Below, in pieces: positions 21,259 to 32,215 of a stretch of 64,000 nucleotides of DNA. The DNA comes from Trichobilharzia szidati (lineage: Eukaryota > Platyhelminthes > Trematoda > Strigeidida > Schistosomatidae). The number at the start of each line of letters is the position of its first letter. Position 1 is the first letter of the stretch. The notes under the pieces were generated by a model. It did not search any database. It was not told where the DNA came from and saw only the letters and a list, made by a program, of their open reading frames with translations. The DNA lies in assembly GCA_944472155.2 (NCBI GenBank), contig OX235275.1, forward strand, positions 25,658,865-25,722,864, read 5' to 3'. The position numbers were made by a program, and so were the translations under genes.

Positions 21259-22315
21259 ACTCGAAAAATAATAACAATAATCACAGGTACAAGAATGACA
21301 CCAAGATTCACACAAAGAAAGTAGCTAGGGTATTCCTGATCACTAGGTACCCCCCTCTCGTTGAACTGGCACCTTCTCATCCAAGACACAGTCACCTACA
21401 CTGAGTAATGTTTATATCAGTGTGTTGGCGGAAAATTGAACTCCAGCACAAGTGCATAGCTGTCAGAAGTCAAATCCCCCCCCCCAAAAAAAACTACAGA
21501 TGAATAATGCCTTAAAAACTAATATTGACATCTTGAATTTTCTAAATATTCACTGAAGAACACTTTCTTAATTTTAGCCATTAAATCACATATAAATGAA
21601 ATTGAAAAGGTCATAGAATGGCGTAGATGGCCACTGTATGTCATGATGTCATATGTTTGGTTGACAAGTATGCAGGGAAAGCAAGTTATGTCACTTAGAT
21701 AATCTCTGAGCGATTTAACAACATATATATATATATATTCGAAATATTTCTGTTTACATTTGATAGATACTTTTCAAATTTGTTAAAGTATGCCATTAAT
21801 TATAATTTAAACAAACAAATGACATTAAAGCATACAATGTTTACATTCAAATGATCAGTGATGATCAATTGTTTCCATAGAAATGTCAATAAACAGATAG
21901 ATAGGTAAATGTAACACTAGTATTTTTGTTTAACATGTATTAGTACAATATAACAGGGAAAATAATTAAGGGCCAGCGTTGGTGATTCATATAAGATAAG
22001 ATTTTCACCCACCATTCACATAGTTTGGAGTTAGATTCCTAGACTTTGGCTGTACAGTTAATATATAATCCAGAAAAGAAAGAAGGTTTGGCGTGTCATC
22101 AATCACCTCATCCCGTTAAAATAACATCGCAAAAACTGAAAACTCAAAAGATCATGGGTTGAAGTTAATCTTTCCACTAGAACCACGTAGGAATGTAGAA
22201 AAAGGCTGACAAAGTGCATAAGCGGACAGTTCATGAAAAATCCGTATTGAGATATTATTTAAAATAAGACAAGTAATTAGCGAAGAGGCTCTTATTGGAG
22301 AATTCATGAAAAAGT
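21259..22315. other. Anonymous non-coding DNA
   Basis: Contains a C-run/A-run at 21476-21492 and an (AT)n run at 21722-21740. No gene or dispersed repeat recognised. Confidence 0.45.
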
Positions 22316-23660
22316 GTAATAATAATAATAATAATTTGCTTTATTCCAAAACAGTACTTGTGATACAGAATGGAATTCTCAGCATTTTTACTACAGTATT
22401 GCATCCAGTTAGTACATCATCATAGATTAAGGAAATCTCAGTTCATTATGACAACAACATATTGGCATGTCGGTAGCAAAGCCAAAGCTGAACAGTGTTT
22501 GAAGGTGTTAGAAAAGTAGGTAATATCATATTTACTGGCGTAGGCGGAAGAAAGAAACAAAGCAGCACATAACAGAAAAAAAAGAGAGAGAAAAGGAAAA
22601 GAAAGAAAGAAAATGTTGTACCTATAAATGATATGAGTTGGAAAGACGAGATCAAATTGTTCTACTAACTATTTAATAAGTTATAGGTATCACGCCTAAT
22701 GCTTTCTTTATCGCACAGAACACGAGCTAAGTAGGGTATGGTTGAGTTTTTGTAGTTGCTGGTGCGAGGATATAGTTTTCTATATAGGCTTCTGGTACTG
22801 CCAGATGAGATGCAGGGGGAGAGTTGCGAATGAAGAGGGTGGTGTGTGTTAGATAAAATGGATTTGGCCCATTTCTCACATGAGTCCATGTGCCTGTCGA
22901 CCAGAATATTAACAAGCTGGTTAAGTAGCACGTTGCTCACCCTGCTGACAACCTTTAACATCCTGGGTAATAAGGTATAGTCTTTCTTCAGTAGCCCGTG
23001 AAAAACTAAGGGGTAACAATAGAGAATAATAGGCAGAATGCGAGAGTTAACGAATTGTAGGAGTAAGGGTTGGGTTATACCAGAATGTCTTAACTTCTTG
23101 ATGTAGAAGGCGGAAAATTTTCTTAGAAATCGTCAAGATATGAGACGACCAGGAGAGATCAGCAGATAGAATGACGCCTAGGTATTTAATTGCCTACTTA
23201 GTTTCTATTTCAGTGCCACCTATGTTGCACACCAGTTTGTTTAGATCGCATTTATGCCTAAAGGTGAAATTGATTGTTTGACATTTGGAGGGGTTTAGGG
23301 TAAGACCGTTTTCCTTGGACCACAAGCTGATTTCTGATAGAAAGCCATTTAGTTTGGATCAGTAACTTTGACACCTGACAGGCAAAGGTGCAGTCAGGTT
23401 GTCAGCATATTTGAAAATAGTAATGCCATTTGAAGATGGTAAGTCATGTAGAAAGAAAGAAAGAAAAGATAAGTGGGGAGAGTACAGCACCTTGGGGGAC
23501 ACCAGCTTCAGTTAGCACAGCAGAGGAGGATTTACCTTTGTATATGGTGTACTGCATTCTGTTAGAGAAGTAGGAATGCAACCAGTTTGTGGCCCAGGAC
23601 TCAGTTTGTGTCATAAAGAGATCTGATGAGTTGTCAGACAAACGTAGTAACTGATTTCAG
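22316..23660 (-). mobile_element. CR1-like LINE, longer decayed copy
   Basis: The tail (ATT)n and TTTTGGAATAAAGCAAATT lie at 22316-22350 on the minus strand. The C-terminal block lies at 22665-22961 (LKVVSRVSNVLLNQLVNIL, YPRTSNYKNSTIPYLARVL), and RT motifs A-B flank at 23444-23641 (NRMQYTIYKGKSSSAVLTE, GVPQGAVLSPLIF). The middle (about 22970-23440) keeps recognisable RT sequence with several frame breaks. Its residues differ from the 5.5 kb copy throughout, so it is a distinct CR1 subfamily. Confidence 0.75.
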
Positions 23661-23924
23661 TGAATGCTTAAAAAAAGTTGAATAAGTGTATTAGAGTTCA
23701 GCAATAAGGTAAAATACTGAATGAATGAGTAGTGATCAGGATATATATATATATAGAAAATTGAAGAAATGTGGAATTACATATTTCTATTAAGTACAAA
23801 AACCCCGCCTATTCAACGACCTTTCTAGTCTTCTAGCGGGTCTCAAGCCGGCTTGAAAAAAAACTTCAACACACAGAAAATATATTAAAAATACACAAAA
23901 TTCAAAGAACGATATTATTCTTTG
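23661..23924. other. Anonymous DNA with short (AT)n
   Basis: An (AT)n run lies at 23741-23755; nothing else recognised. Confidence 0.4.
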
Positions 23925-24444
23925 TATGATTCGGAAAGGCGAAATGATACAGTGGGCTGGTGAAAGCCAGCCTCTGGGAAGCCGGCTGATGCGCCTTCTC
24001 TCAATCAAAGAAAGAGTAAGAATGGGTAGGTGGAATGTCCTCACAATTCCCAGGTAGCCAAAGAAATACGAAGATATGCCATAGAAGTGCTGGGTATCTG
24101 CGAGAGCAGATGGAATTCATGTGGACTATCAGAGTTGTCAACTGGAGAGTAAGTAGTCTACTCCGGTCACCCAGATCATCATCTAGTCCACGGAGCCTTC
24201 AAGGTGAAGCTGAAATCCCTGAAAACGAATGCAGACAGGCCACAATTTAAGTTCAACATTCAGGAAACGAAGAACAAAACTACAAGGAATGCCTTCACTA
24301 CAGATCAGATTAGAGCAAAGTTGGAGACACTACGTGGCATCATTGAGTAAGTCTGCGTGGGAGAACATTGGAACTAACTCTCTGATGGTAAGGTTCAAGG
24401 AAACGTCTGTTCCACTAGGAAATCCAAGGAAAAATAATAATAAT
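23925..24444 (+). mobile_element. RTE/SR2-like LINE, internally deleted
   Basis: Three separated parts of an RTE element are fused. First is an endonuclease N-terminal section (RMGRWNVLTIP, then EVLGICEQM-like) at about 24015-24140. Next is the linker after the endonuclease (GDH-like HHLVHGAFKVKLKSLKTNA region and TRNAFTTDQIRAKLETLRGI) at about 24165-24345. Last is the extreme 3' end (GTTCCACTAGGAAATCCAAG, (TAA)n) at 24407-24444. The whole RT domain is missing. Confidence 0.65.
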
Positions 24445-24584
24445 CGAATACAAGAGTTGTAGCGGGTTAAAGGACTGGTTAAATGATTTTGGTTTCCCTA
24501 ACTGAGTGGCTAAAACTTCAGAAGAGCTGAATTGAACCATGTACAGATAAAGTTTGTGACTACGAAGAATAACAGGCACAAATC

Positions 24585-24905
24585 ATTACTAGTTGGTGGA
24601 TTTAATCATGAGCTGAAGTCAGTTAGAGAACCATTGGAAAAACTACAAAGAGTACTGGACAGCTGTCGCGTCCTTCAAGTTCTGGACTCCATCTCAGCGA
24701 TACGCACCCACCACAGGGGATTTCATATCCAGGGCCTTACAGTTACCAGGCGAGCTGGTAGACCATTAAGGCGCTGGGACCCGATCCAATGGCCAGTCTA
24801 TGAATTCCATCTTCGATGAGTTACTGCTTCACTTTAAACCTGCTTTACCCTACTGGTCACGGCTCCCCTCTGGAACCTCAGGTCACTGCTTGAATAGAGC
24901 CAGTA
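24585..24905 (-). mobile_element. Smalpha-like SINE, degenerate full unit
   Basis: Minus-strand copy whose tail starts at 24590 (TTTAATCATGAGCTGAAGTC on the plus strand). Then come a decayed ribozyme, the tRNA-like section with altered boxes (24710-24790), a GAATTC lead, and the 5' CCTACTGGTCACGGC region to 24905. Confidence 0.6.
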
Positions 24906-24924
24906 ACGCAGAAACTAGAATTTG

Positions 24925-25140
24925 TGGGCAATTGGATCGGGTCTCAGTGGCGTGAAAGCCTGCAAGCTCGCCTTGTAACAAGGAGGTCCTTTGTTCAAAC
25001 CGTTGTGGTGGGTTCATATTGCTGAAGGGTCTCGAAATGGGATGAAATAGCTGTTTGTTACTCCCAGGTTTCCTAATGGTTCTCTAACTGGTGTTAGCTC
25101 CTGATGAAGTCCACCAACCAACCAAACTAAATCCCTACAA
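24925..25140 (+). mobile_element. Smalpha-like SINE, 5'-truncated
   Basis: It starts at the CAATTGGATCGGGTCTCAGTGG segment, here shortened, followed by the tRNA-like section, ribozyme remnant TTGCTGAAGGGTCTC with GATGAAAT after stem II, and the tail to ACCAAACTAAATCCC. The core is mutated (CTGAAGG). It lies almost against the inverted copy at 24.6-24.9 kb, forming an inverted SINE pair. Confidence 0.6.
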
Positions 25141-25184
25141 AATCAGTATGTCGCGGAAGAGAATATCAGCTAGGACTAGGATTC

Positions 25185-25515
25185 AAGTCTTCGAAGAACA
25201 AAATCTTCAAGTGAACATAGAGGAGACTGACGTGATGAAGGTAATCAACCAATCAACCAACCAGATAACAAATACAAGCAACAGTCACTTTGGAAAGATG
25301 AAATTTGAAGGAGGTCAAGTATTTCGCTTATCCAGGCAACACCGTTTTAACCACAAGCGAGGCCACGAGTGAGGATGTCAATGGCAGGAAAGGAAAAGCT
25401 CGACAGACATTTAATAAATTGAAATCCATGAGGAGATCTACTGCACTAAACATAAAGAACAAGATTCAGATTTCCAGCATCAGTCAATTCTTCTGCATGG
25501 TTCAGAGACACTCCG
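25185..25515 (+). mobile_element. RTE-like LINE fragment
   Basis: Pieces in order: QVNIEETDVMKVINQ (25207-25250), a YLGNTVLTTSEATSEDV-like section, then GKARQTFNKLKSMRRSTALNIKNKIQI. These match the region between RT motif C and the C-terminus of other RTE copies. Several frameshifts are present. It ends abruptly at a PLE-B terminal repeat. Confidence 0.6.
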
Positions 25516-25529
25516 TGTTATAAGAAAAA

Positions 25530-26920
25530 GGCACAAACAGCGAAGAAAATTTTCTTTTCGACGATTCGCTTTCACTAGCTGTACAATCGTAATAATATTA
25601 AACAAAGAAATATTCAGACCAGTCAGATACTGGTAAATTTTGTCCTTGAAAAATTGCATTACATAATGTAAGGTGTAAGAAGGGATGGCTAATTGTAAGT
25701 TAGAAAAGAGACAGAAGTTGGCATGACGTAATGAGTGTGACATAATGACTGATCAATGAGCTTGTGTAGAGTCGACAGGAATTATTGGAAAAGCGATAGT
25801 GGTTTTATATAGAATCCGTATGAAAAAGCAATGTTATTAATAAACAGTAATAGAGCGGTAGTAAAATATGGATGATGGGAATAATAATAAAAATGATAAA
25901 ATAATAATAATAGTAAAGTGACGTAATAAAAAGAAGAAGAGAAATTATAGTAAGAACTTTACTCTGGCCATGGTAGGGAGACAGAATGTATGTATCACTT
26001 TTGCATGCAGAGGTCCGGTTTCAGATCTCGAATAGCTAATGCTTCAGCTACGTACAGATGGCGTATCCGAAGTCCCTTTGAGGGACTCTGTGTATTACTG
26101 TGAAACATTCATGTGCGGGTGCTAGATGTCCGGAGATGACAAGGTGTTTGAGGATTGAGCTGCTGCTATTCTTCTTTTCTCCTCTGGCTAACTAAGGTGG
26201 ACAGTGTTCCAGAATACGTTTGTGGACTTGAAGTTGCCTACGGTCGATATACTTTGCTACACACGAGCAAGTAAATTGATAAATACACATTGAAGTGTCC
26301 AAAAGCGGTATCTTGTCCTTAGAGTTAGACTGGATTAACTGTTTTCAGGGGAATGTGACACGTAGGGTGGCTGTTGGAAATGTCTTCTTCAGACATTTAG
26401 AAAAGCGGTTTCTGAGAATTTCCAATGCTATGTCACACTTGAATTCTAGATTCATGAAGAGAGTCTTATTAGGAACCGTTGTGATGTCTGAAATCGGAGG
26501 CTTCTCCTACATGTTTTTGTCGATAAATCTTGGTGGATACCCGTTCTCTAGTAGGGCTTCACGTAATAGATTTCATTCTTTCTCTGCCATGTCTTCTGAG
26601 CAGATTTTTCTAATGCTTGAAAACCATGTTCGTATCGGGTTTCGCTTTCGGATCAGTGGGACAAAGCTCTGGAAGTTGGAAACTGTCCAGTCCATGTTGG
26701 CTAGCGATATATCGATCCTTGGATCGTACAGTCGTGTATTCTGGTGATTAGTACATCGACGAAAGGAAATGCGTTATTCAGTTCGCGTTCTAAGGTGAAT
26801 CTTATTGAAGGTTTGAAGGTTTCGAGTAGAGAATCTAAATCAGATTTTTCATCACAAATTATGAACGTATCATCTATGTATCTCCCGTGTAAGTGCAGCT
26901 GACTTATCAGTTTCGTGTTA
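25530..26920 (-). mobile_element. Penelope-like element, family B relative, decayed
   Basis: The left end (25530-25595) resembles the PLE-B terminal repeat (GCGAAGAAAATTTTC to CTGTACAATCG). On the minus strand 26000-26300 reads a decayed GIY-YIG nuclease (CSCVAKYIDRRQLQVHKRI-like). The stretch 26300-26750 reads the RT thumb and linker, and at about 26868-26895 RYIDDTFI is the catalytic motif C. The plus-strand open frame at 26295-26747 is only its antisense. No right-hand inverted partner was found. Confidence 0.7.
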
Positions 26921-27037
26921 CCGAAATCATTTCAAACAGGATTTAGACTTTTATCAACACATGCTTTAGCCGAGTGCATTCTGTAGATCAGATGGTGAGC
27001 TAAGGATGAGTAGTAAGAAGAACCTAGGCAACAAATC

Positions 27038-27344
27038 GACCAGCTACCTTATTATTATCATTATTGTCTCCTGTAATTCCTAGAGGAATATCTGGCTTCA
27101 GCCACACGTCTTCATTGCGTTCGGTTCTCTGACAACGTTTTCACCTGACTCCACGTCTGCCCACATACTTTCATTTTCTTTTCGCATGACCTCCTCCTTT
27201 ATATCACCCTTGCACTGACGACCAACTCGCAGCTTCCTGTTCGGGTTCCACTCGAGCGATGGCCTGGCGTGTGATGTTACTCACTTGATGATTTGTTCTC
27301 TCGGAGTATGGCCAATCCACCTCCATTTCTTTGACCAGCTACCT
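27038..27344 (-). mobile_element. Short RTE-like LINE insertion with perfect TSD
   Basis: A 283-bp 3' fragment (27050-27332) of an RTE element on the minus strand, beginning with (ATT)n and the CCTAGAGGAATA end. It is flanked by a perfect 12-bp duplication, GACCAGCTACCT, at 27038-27049 and 27333-27344. This is a clean case of target-primed insertion with severe 5' truncation. Confidence 0.85.
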
Positions 27345-28130
27345 AATGCTTAACAAATACGCCGAAAGAAATGGTGACAGCTAGGAATCACATTCTAAGG
27401 AGACTGTTGAGAGTAGCACAGCGAGTCACAAAGACCCTCTAATAGAATCCGAGTAAGAAACAGCGAGCTGGGCATCCGGGAGTCAGGAGATCGTGTGACG
27501 GCGTATGAGAGTTTATAGGCAGTTTCAGAACCACCTAAACAGAACTTCAGAGGACGGAATGAAAAGAAGATGTGCTGCTAAAAATACCCTAATTCCCATT
27601 AAGAACTCAACGAAGTAGTATCAAAGCATAACTTTGAGAGATAAACCACATTGATCCATGTGACGATACTCTATAATGCATTCACAAATAGAAGACTTTG
27701 TATTCGCCTCTCACTAACCAAACCCAATAGTGTTCTGTTACACTGATAATACCAGATCTGACAAGCTCCAAAAGAGTTGACGTGAAAGTACAGATGCACA
27801 GGGAAGTGGATGTTAGTCATAGTTTATTCGTTTAGGGTTAATATACATGATGGCATTTGTGTGTTCAACCTGTTACTTTTGATAGCCTAAACACTTGGTA
27901 ATAATATTTTTCTTTTTATGCTTTTGAAATGTTTTTTTTTCCACGTCATTCTTCATACTTTTATAAAATGATTATTTCATGCGGTAGGTAGTCGCTTTTC
28001 TTTCGCCTTTCACATGCCACATGTGTGTTTACATTTTCTAAACTTGTTAAATGGCAAGTACACCTTTGAATGTCATTGATGATGAGTCACGCTTTCAAAA
28101 GTTAGCTGGTATCGATTTTGCCTTTGTTTC
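27345..28130. other. Anonymous DNA; weak dispersed similarity
   Basis: The part at 27640-28090 has patchy similarity to 33.04-33.23, 35.06-35.29 and 63.58-63.90 kb (AAATAGAAGA, TTTTTATGCTTTTGAAATG, CATGCGGTAGGTAGT-like blocks), suggesting an old unclassified repeat. No coding signal. Confidence 0.35.
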
Positions 28131-28134
28131 AAGT

Positions 28135-28250
28135 TTGACAAGATGCGGATGTCAGTTACAGAACCACTGAAGACCAACAAGGAGTACTCTATAGATGTTT
28201 CGTCCGAGTTTGGGGCACTTTAGTAGTTAGCACCCACCCAAGATCGTTTC
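28135..28250 (-). mobile_element. Smalpha-like SINE 3' fragment
   Basis: The tail and decayed ribozyme only, on the minus strand (GATGTCAGTTACAGAACCAC on the plus strand opens the tail). It stops before the tRNA-like section. Confidence 0.5.
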
Positions 28251-28299
28251 GTTTTGGCAAACAGGCTCTATAAAGTGATTGTTTTGAAATTACAAGGAT

Positions 28300-28395
28300 T
28301 GAAAATAATAAAACCAGCTTTATTCTGGAAAATATACATCTACACACATTATATAATTCTCAGTGTGATAACTAACGAATTGTTTCCTCCCTATA
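28300..28395 (-). mobile_element. CR1-like LINE 3' tail fragment
   Basis: Only the last about 90 bases of a CR1 copy are present: AATAATAAAACCAGC, TTTATTCTGGAAAA and AATTCTCAGTGTGATA on the plus strand. Confidence 0.5.
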
Positions 28396-28635
28396 AAGAA
28401 TCCATCGTATGAATATATGACTTAAATATGTTCAGTATGGAATAGGAATAGGTCCAATACGAGGTCTTCCATTATATTTTTTTCTTGAATGGCTTCCAAG
28501 TGGTAGGTTAAAAGTCAAAAAAATAACTTGCGTGTATTCATGGAAGATTAACAGAGCAAAAGTGTTCGACAAAATAGACATATTGCTGTAGAGAGATAAA
28601 AATCTAGGTAGCCCAGAGGTTTGAGCAGGCCGTAA

Positions 28636-29685
28636 TATATTATTATTATATTATTATTGTTTCCTCTAATTCCTAGAGGAATATAGGGCTTTAGCCATGC
28701 GTTTCCATTGCGTTCAGTTCTCTGCTAGAGTCTTCACCTGGCTCCAAGTCTGCCCACATGATTTCATCTCCTCTTCACATAACCTCCTACAAGTCACCCT
28801 CACCCTTGCACTGACGACCAACTCGCTGCTTCCCTTTCGGGTTCCACTCGAGCAATGGCTTGTCTAGTGATGTCACTTGATGGTTTCCTCAGAGTATGGC
28901 CAATCCATTTCCATTTCTTCCTGCCTATTTGTTGCACAGTCGGTTCCTGGTTGGTTCGCTCATTGCCAGAGATTTCTGTTGCTGATCTTTTCTGTCTATC
29001 TGATATTGAGTATTGAGCGAAGACATCTGTTAATGAAGGTCTGTAGTTTGTTTGAGATGCTTTTTATGACGCACAGTGCAAGTCTCTGATCCGTAAAGTG
29101 AGTAGCTCTGACTTCACGTTGAAGTTGAAAATCCGGGTCTTATTTTTGATGTGGAGTGTTGTTGAACTCCACACAGACTTGAGAGTAGTGAAAGCTTGTC
29201 TTGCTTTCCCGATTCTTGCTTTGATGTCCTCGTCTGTTCCGTCTGCCTGTAGTTGAGACGATGCTTCCCAGGTAGGTAGGTAAAGGAGGTTGTTTCTTTC
29301 AGGTTCCTTCCATGTTTGCTGATTGTTGTCAGTTGTTGTTGTCGCTGTTGGTGGTGTTGCCCAGGAATCTTCATCACCTCTGTTTACTCTATGTTCACCT
29401 GAAGTCCTATCTTCTCTGGATGCTTCTTCTGTCAACTTGTTGCTTTTCGCATGCATATCTTCCAGTTTGTGAGAAATCAGACATATATCATCGGCGAAGT
29501 CCAGATCCTCCAAGTTTTTTGTGTGAGTCCATTTTGATGGCTGTTTCCTCATTGCCTGCTGTTTGTCGCATTATTGAATCTACCGCAATCAGGAAAATCA
29601 TTGGCGATAGTAGGCAGCCTTGTCTTACTCCTGTCCTCACTTCGAAGGGTTCCAATAGTTTCCCATTGTGGATTACTTGGCATGC
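28636..29685 (-). mobile_element. RTE/SR2-like LINE, about 1 kb, decayed
   Basis: A minus-strand copy running from the (ATT)n tail back to the RT palm. Pieces on the minus strand: KTGVRQGCLLSPM-like motif B (about 29600), LDFADDICLISHKLEDM (motif C, 29455-29505), NIEKTEVMKIPG, a CAA/CAG-rich stretch (29340-29375, Gln/Thr-rich in translation), the IGKARQAFTTLKSVW section, and the C-terminal region. Frameshifts separate them. The upstream RT and endonuclease are missing. Confidence 0.8.
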
Positions 29686-29716
29686 AGGTTATATCTCTGC
29701 AGTACTTATATCTTTG

Positions 29717-30299
29717 ATCACATGGATTTACTTCTTTGATTATATCTAGCAATGGAATCCATGACACTCATTTCTTCTTAACTGGGACTCGTAGGCTGGA
29801 TGTAATTTCTTCTCACATGGGTTGCGGTTTTCCAAACAAACGCAACACAAAACCTAGTCATCAGATTTGATTGAGAACAATTCCTCATTTTGAAGTCTTC
29901 TCAATTTATTTGGAACCATTATCTTCCGGTCGATTTCTAAACCGAACTACATTTTATGAGTTTCTAAAGTTCTTTTTGTGAATTTTGATTGATTTCACCT
30001 AAAAACCAACATCATTTAAAGAAACACGGATCACTTTGATCTGAAAAATCAGCACTTCAAGTTAAGATAAGCGATTTTTAAATATTTTCAGTCCCAGAAA
30101 TAAACTTTATTGAATTTTCGCGACTGAACAGCATATTTTGCAAATTGAACACCTGATTTTGAAATGTCATCAGCATTACTTATCTTAATTCAGAAAAATC
30201 TGGACCAATTAGACTCGAATAGTTGAGGATAGGAGGTTAACTGTCGTATTATTCACATAACAATCTAAAAACCTTAGAACTGGAAAGATAATATAGAAT
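29717..30299. other. Anonymous non-coding DNA
   Basis: No feature recognised. Confidence 0.4.
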
Positions 30300-30600
30300 T
30301 TTGATTGGACACTAGTAACTAGTGTGATGCGTCTAGTCCTTTCTTTGATACAGACTGAATTCTATCAGTCAGGCTTGCAATGTGGCCACCATTCTAGACA
30401 GATAGCCATCACGAGCTTGAATAGCTCAGTGGTAACGTCTCTGACTGCAGCATTGAGTGATGTGGGTTCAGATCTCAGAAGGGACATGAGTTTCTTTCAA
30501 GGTTGCAGATACGTCTTGCTTACGAGTGCTAAACAGGTGCAAGGCTTCGTGCTGATTGCCTCCAACCATCTTATATGGTGTTGAATTTTTGGAAACTATG
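30300..30600 (+). mobile_element. tRNA-like SINE, type III
   Basis: The unit contains an A box (TAGCTCAGTGGTAAC, 30422-30436) and a B-box-like GGGTTCAGATCTC (30466-30478). The shared body AGAAGGGACATGAGTTTC, CAAGGTTGCAGATACG and GATTGCCTCCAACCA follows. It shares the CACTAGTAACTA leader with 35.7 kb. The hammerhead region is damaged by a deletion. Confidence 0.65.
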
Positions 30601-31440
30601 AAAAGATTCCGATCCAGGATTACCGAAAAAATGAAGTAACCACTCTCAATTCGTTCTTTGGTCAGTCACATATGCTGATATTGAATCTTAACAGTGTTTA
30701 TCCTTTTCAATTTAACTTTATGAAGCATTCAGCAACCGTACAATGAGCTAGTCAGATAATGGTGCTTGAGAAAGGAATCAACTTTAACTTGCCAGATAAT
30801 GAATTGAAGCCAGAGAGTATGGCATTCCTAACCAGTGTGTAGCATTAGTTTCAATCGATAAGACAACAGTAATATACGAAATAATAACATTACATGACGT
30901 AATCGTATATGTTACAAGCGCCCAATTTCTTATGGGTGTCCTCATGATCGTAAACCATCGCCTTTCTCAACCCCTTCACTGTTGTGATAGTCTTCTTGGG
31001 TTGACTCCAGTAATTTTCGTTCGTATTTATGTGAATCCCATCGAAAGGACTAACGAACTCTTTTCAATTGATTGATCACGTTGTGAATATAGCTACTACA
31101 GTGGTCTGTGTGAATCATTATGCCAGGTAGGACTAAACTTTGCATGGTACGCAATTAAACTTCGACACTTCGTTCACTTATCGTATCGATATGTTCTTTA
31201 TGCGGGGTGGTGTTATATGTTCCCAGTGGCCACTGATGATTGGAATGATGATTGAATATATCATTCATATGAACAATGACATAGACGCCAACAAGTATTT
31301 ACGTCATACTCTACACTTTTCATGAGGTTATATCTCTGCAGTACTTATATCTTTGCACTTGAGACACTTCTGAATACCCTCTTTCGATTGCAGTCACTGT
31401 CACTGGTCTTTTCAGGACACAGTTATTTTTATTCAAGTGT
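30601..31440. other. Anonymous non-coding DNA
   Basis: No gene recognised. Positions 31325-31355 are identical over 31 bases to 29686-29716, just outside the 5' end of the RTE copy there, so a short dispersed sequence is shared. Confidence 0.4.
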
Positions 31441-31444
31441 TGGT

Positions 31445-31815
31445 TTGTACGGATTTGGTTGATTGGTTAAAGGATTTCATCATGAGGTGACATTATTTAG
31501 AGAACCAGTGGAAAACCTGGGAGTACTGCACAGCTGTTTTGTTTGCCTAGTTTGGGACTCTTCATCAAGACTCATCCGGGATTCGAACCCAGAACCTTCT
31601 GGTTACAAGGCGAGCTCGTAGACCATTAAGCCACTGGCACCCGATCCAATGGCCAACCCATGAATTCTAACTTCTGCCAATTCACGACATAGCGCGACCC
31701 CTAGCCAATGTCTTTGGCGAGTATCTGTCCTCAAACCCGACCTGCTGCACCCTACTTGTCACGACTTCTAACTAGAAACCCCAGGTAACTACCTGCCTGA
31801 ATAGGGCAAGTCATT
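31445..31815 (-). mobile_element. Smalpha-like SINE, essentially full length
   Basis: One of the two best full-length copies, on the minus strand. From the 5' end: ACTTGCCCTATTCAGGCAGG, the CAAGTAGGGTGCAGCAGG block, AGATACTCGCCAAAGACATT, GAATTGGCAGAAGTTAGAAT, then the tRNA-like section with A-box CCAGTGGCTTAATGG and B box GGGTTCGAATCCC. The ribozyme region (31530-31570) is mutated, and the tail ends near 31465. Confidence 0.75.
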
Positions 31816-31849
31816 AGTGAGCATCTCACTGATATTCAGGTGTTGATTT

Positions 31850-32022
31850 GTAAGGATTTCATCATGAGTGAATTGGCAGAAGTTAGAATTCATGGGTTGC
31901 CCATTGGATCAGGTCCCAGTGGCTTAATAGTATACGAGCTCGCCTTGTAACCCGAAGGTCCTGGGTTCGAATCCCGGATGGGTGCGAACTGATGAAGAGT
32001 CTCAAACTAGGACGAAACAATT
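31850..32022 (+). mobile_element. Smalpha-like SINE, 3'-truncated
   Basis: It begins with the GATTTGTAAGGATTTCATCATGA segment (a tail piece, here shortened) joined to GAATTGGCAGAAGTTAGAAT, then a very well kept tRNA-like section (A-box CCAGTGGCTTAATAG, B-box GGGTTCGAATCCC at 31961-31973). The ribozyme region follows (GTCTCAAACTAGGACGAAAC) but stops before stem I closes. The neighbouring minus-strand SINE makes an inverted pair. Confidence 0.7.
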
Positions 32023-32024
32023 AT

Positions 32025-32215
32025 TTTTAATTTTGACTGTAGCTTGAAACCACACAGTAATTTTGGTACAAGTATGGAATTTTCAGCATAAGATATCGGT
32101 AGCCCAAATTTTGTAGACTGACCATTGTTATCGGTTGTAACGTGTCAGCAGGGGATCGAACCCCGGACCATTTGCATGGTCGGCGAGAGTCATAACCGCT
32201 GTGCCACCGACGCAC
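32025..32215 (-). mobile_element. tRNA-like SINE (type II) with CR1-like tail
   Basis: On the minus strand the head at 32140-32215 carries A box TGGCACAGCGG and B box GGTTCGATCCC. The body (AAAATTTGGGCTACCGATAT) matches the copy at 5.21-5.40 kb. The tail GCTGAAAATTCCATACTTGT resembles the CR1 3' end. It abuts the truncated Smalpha-like SINE. Confidence 0.75.

Noticed and set aside
26295..26747. 150-codon plus-strand open frame
   Set aside because: It is antisense to a PLE-B reverse transcriptase and nuclease remnant on the minus strand, whose YIDDTF motif lies just beyond it at about 26880.
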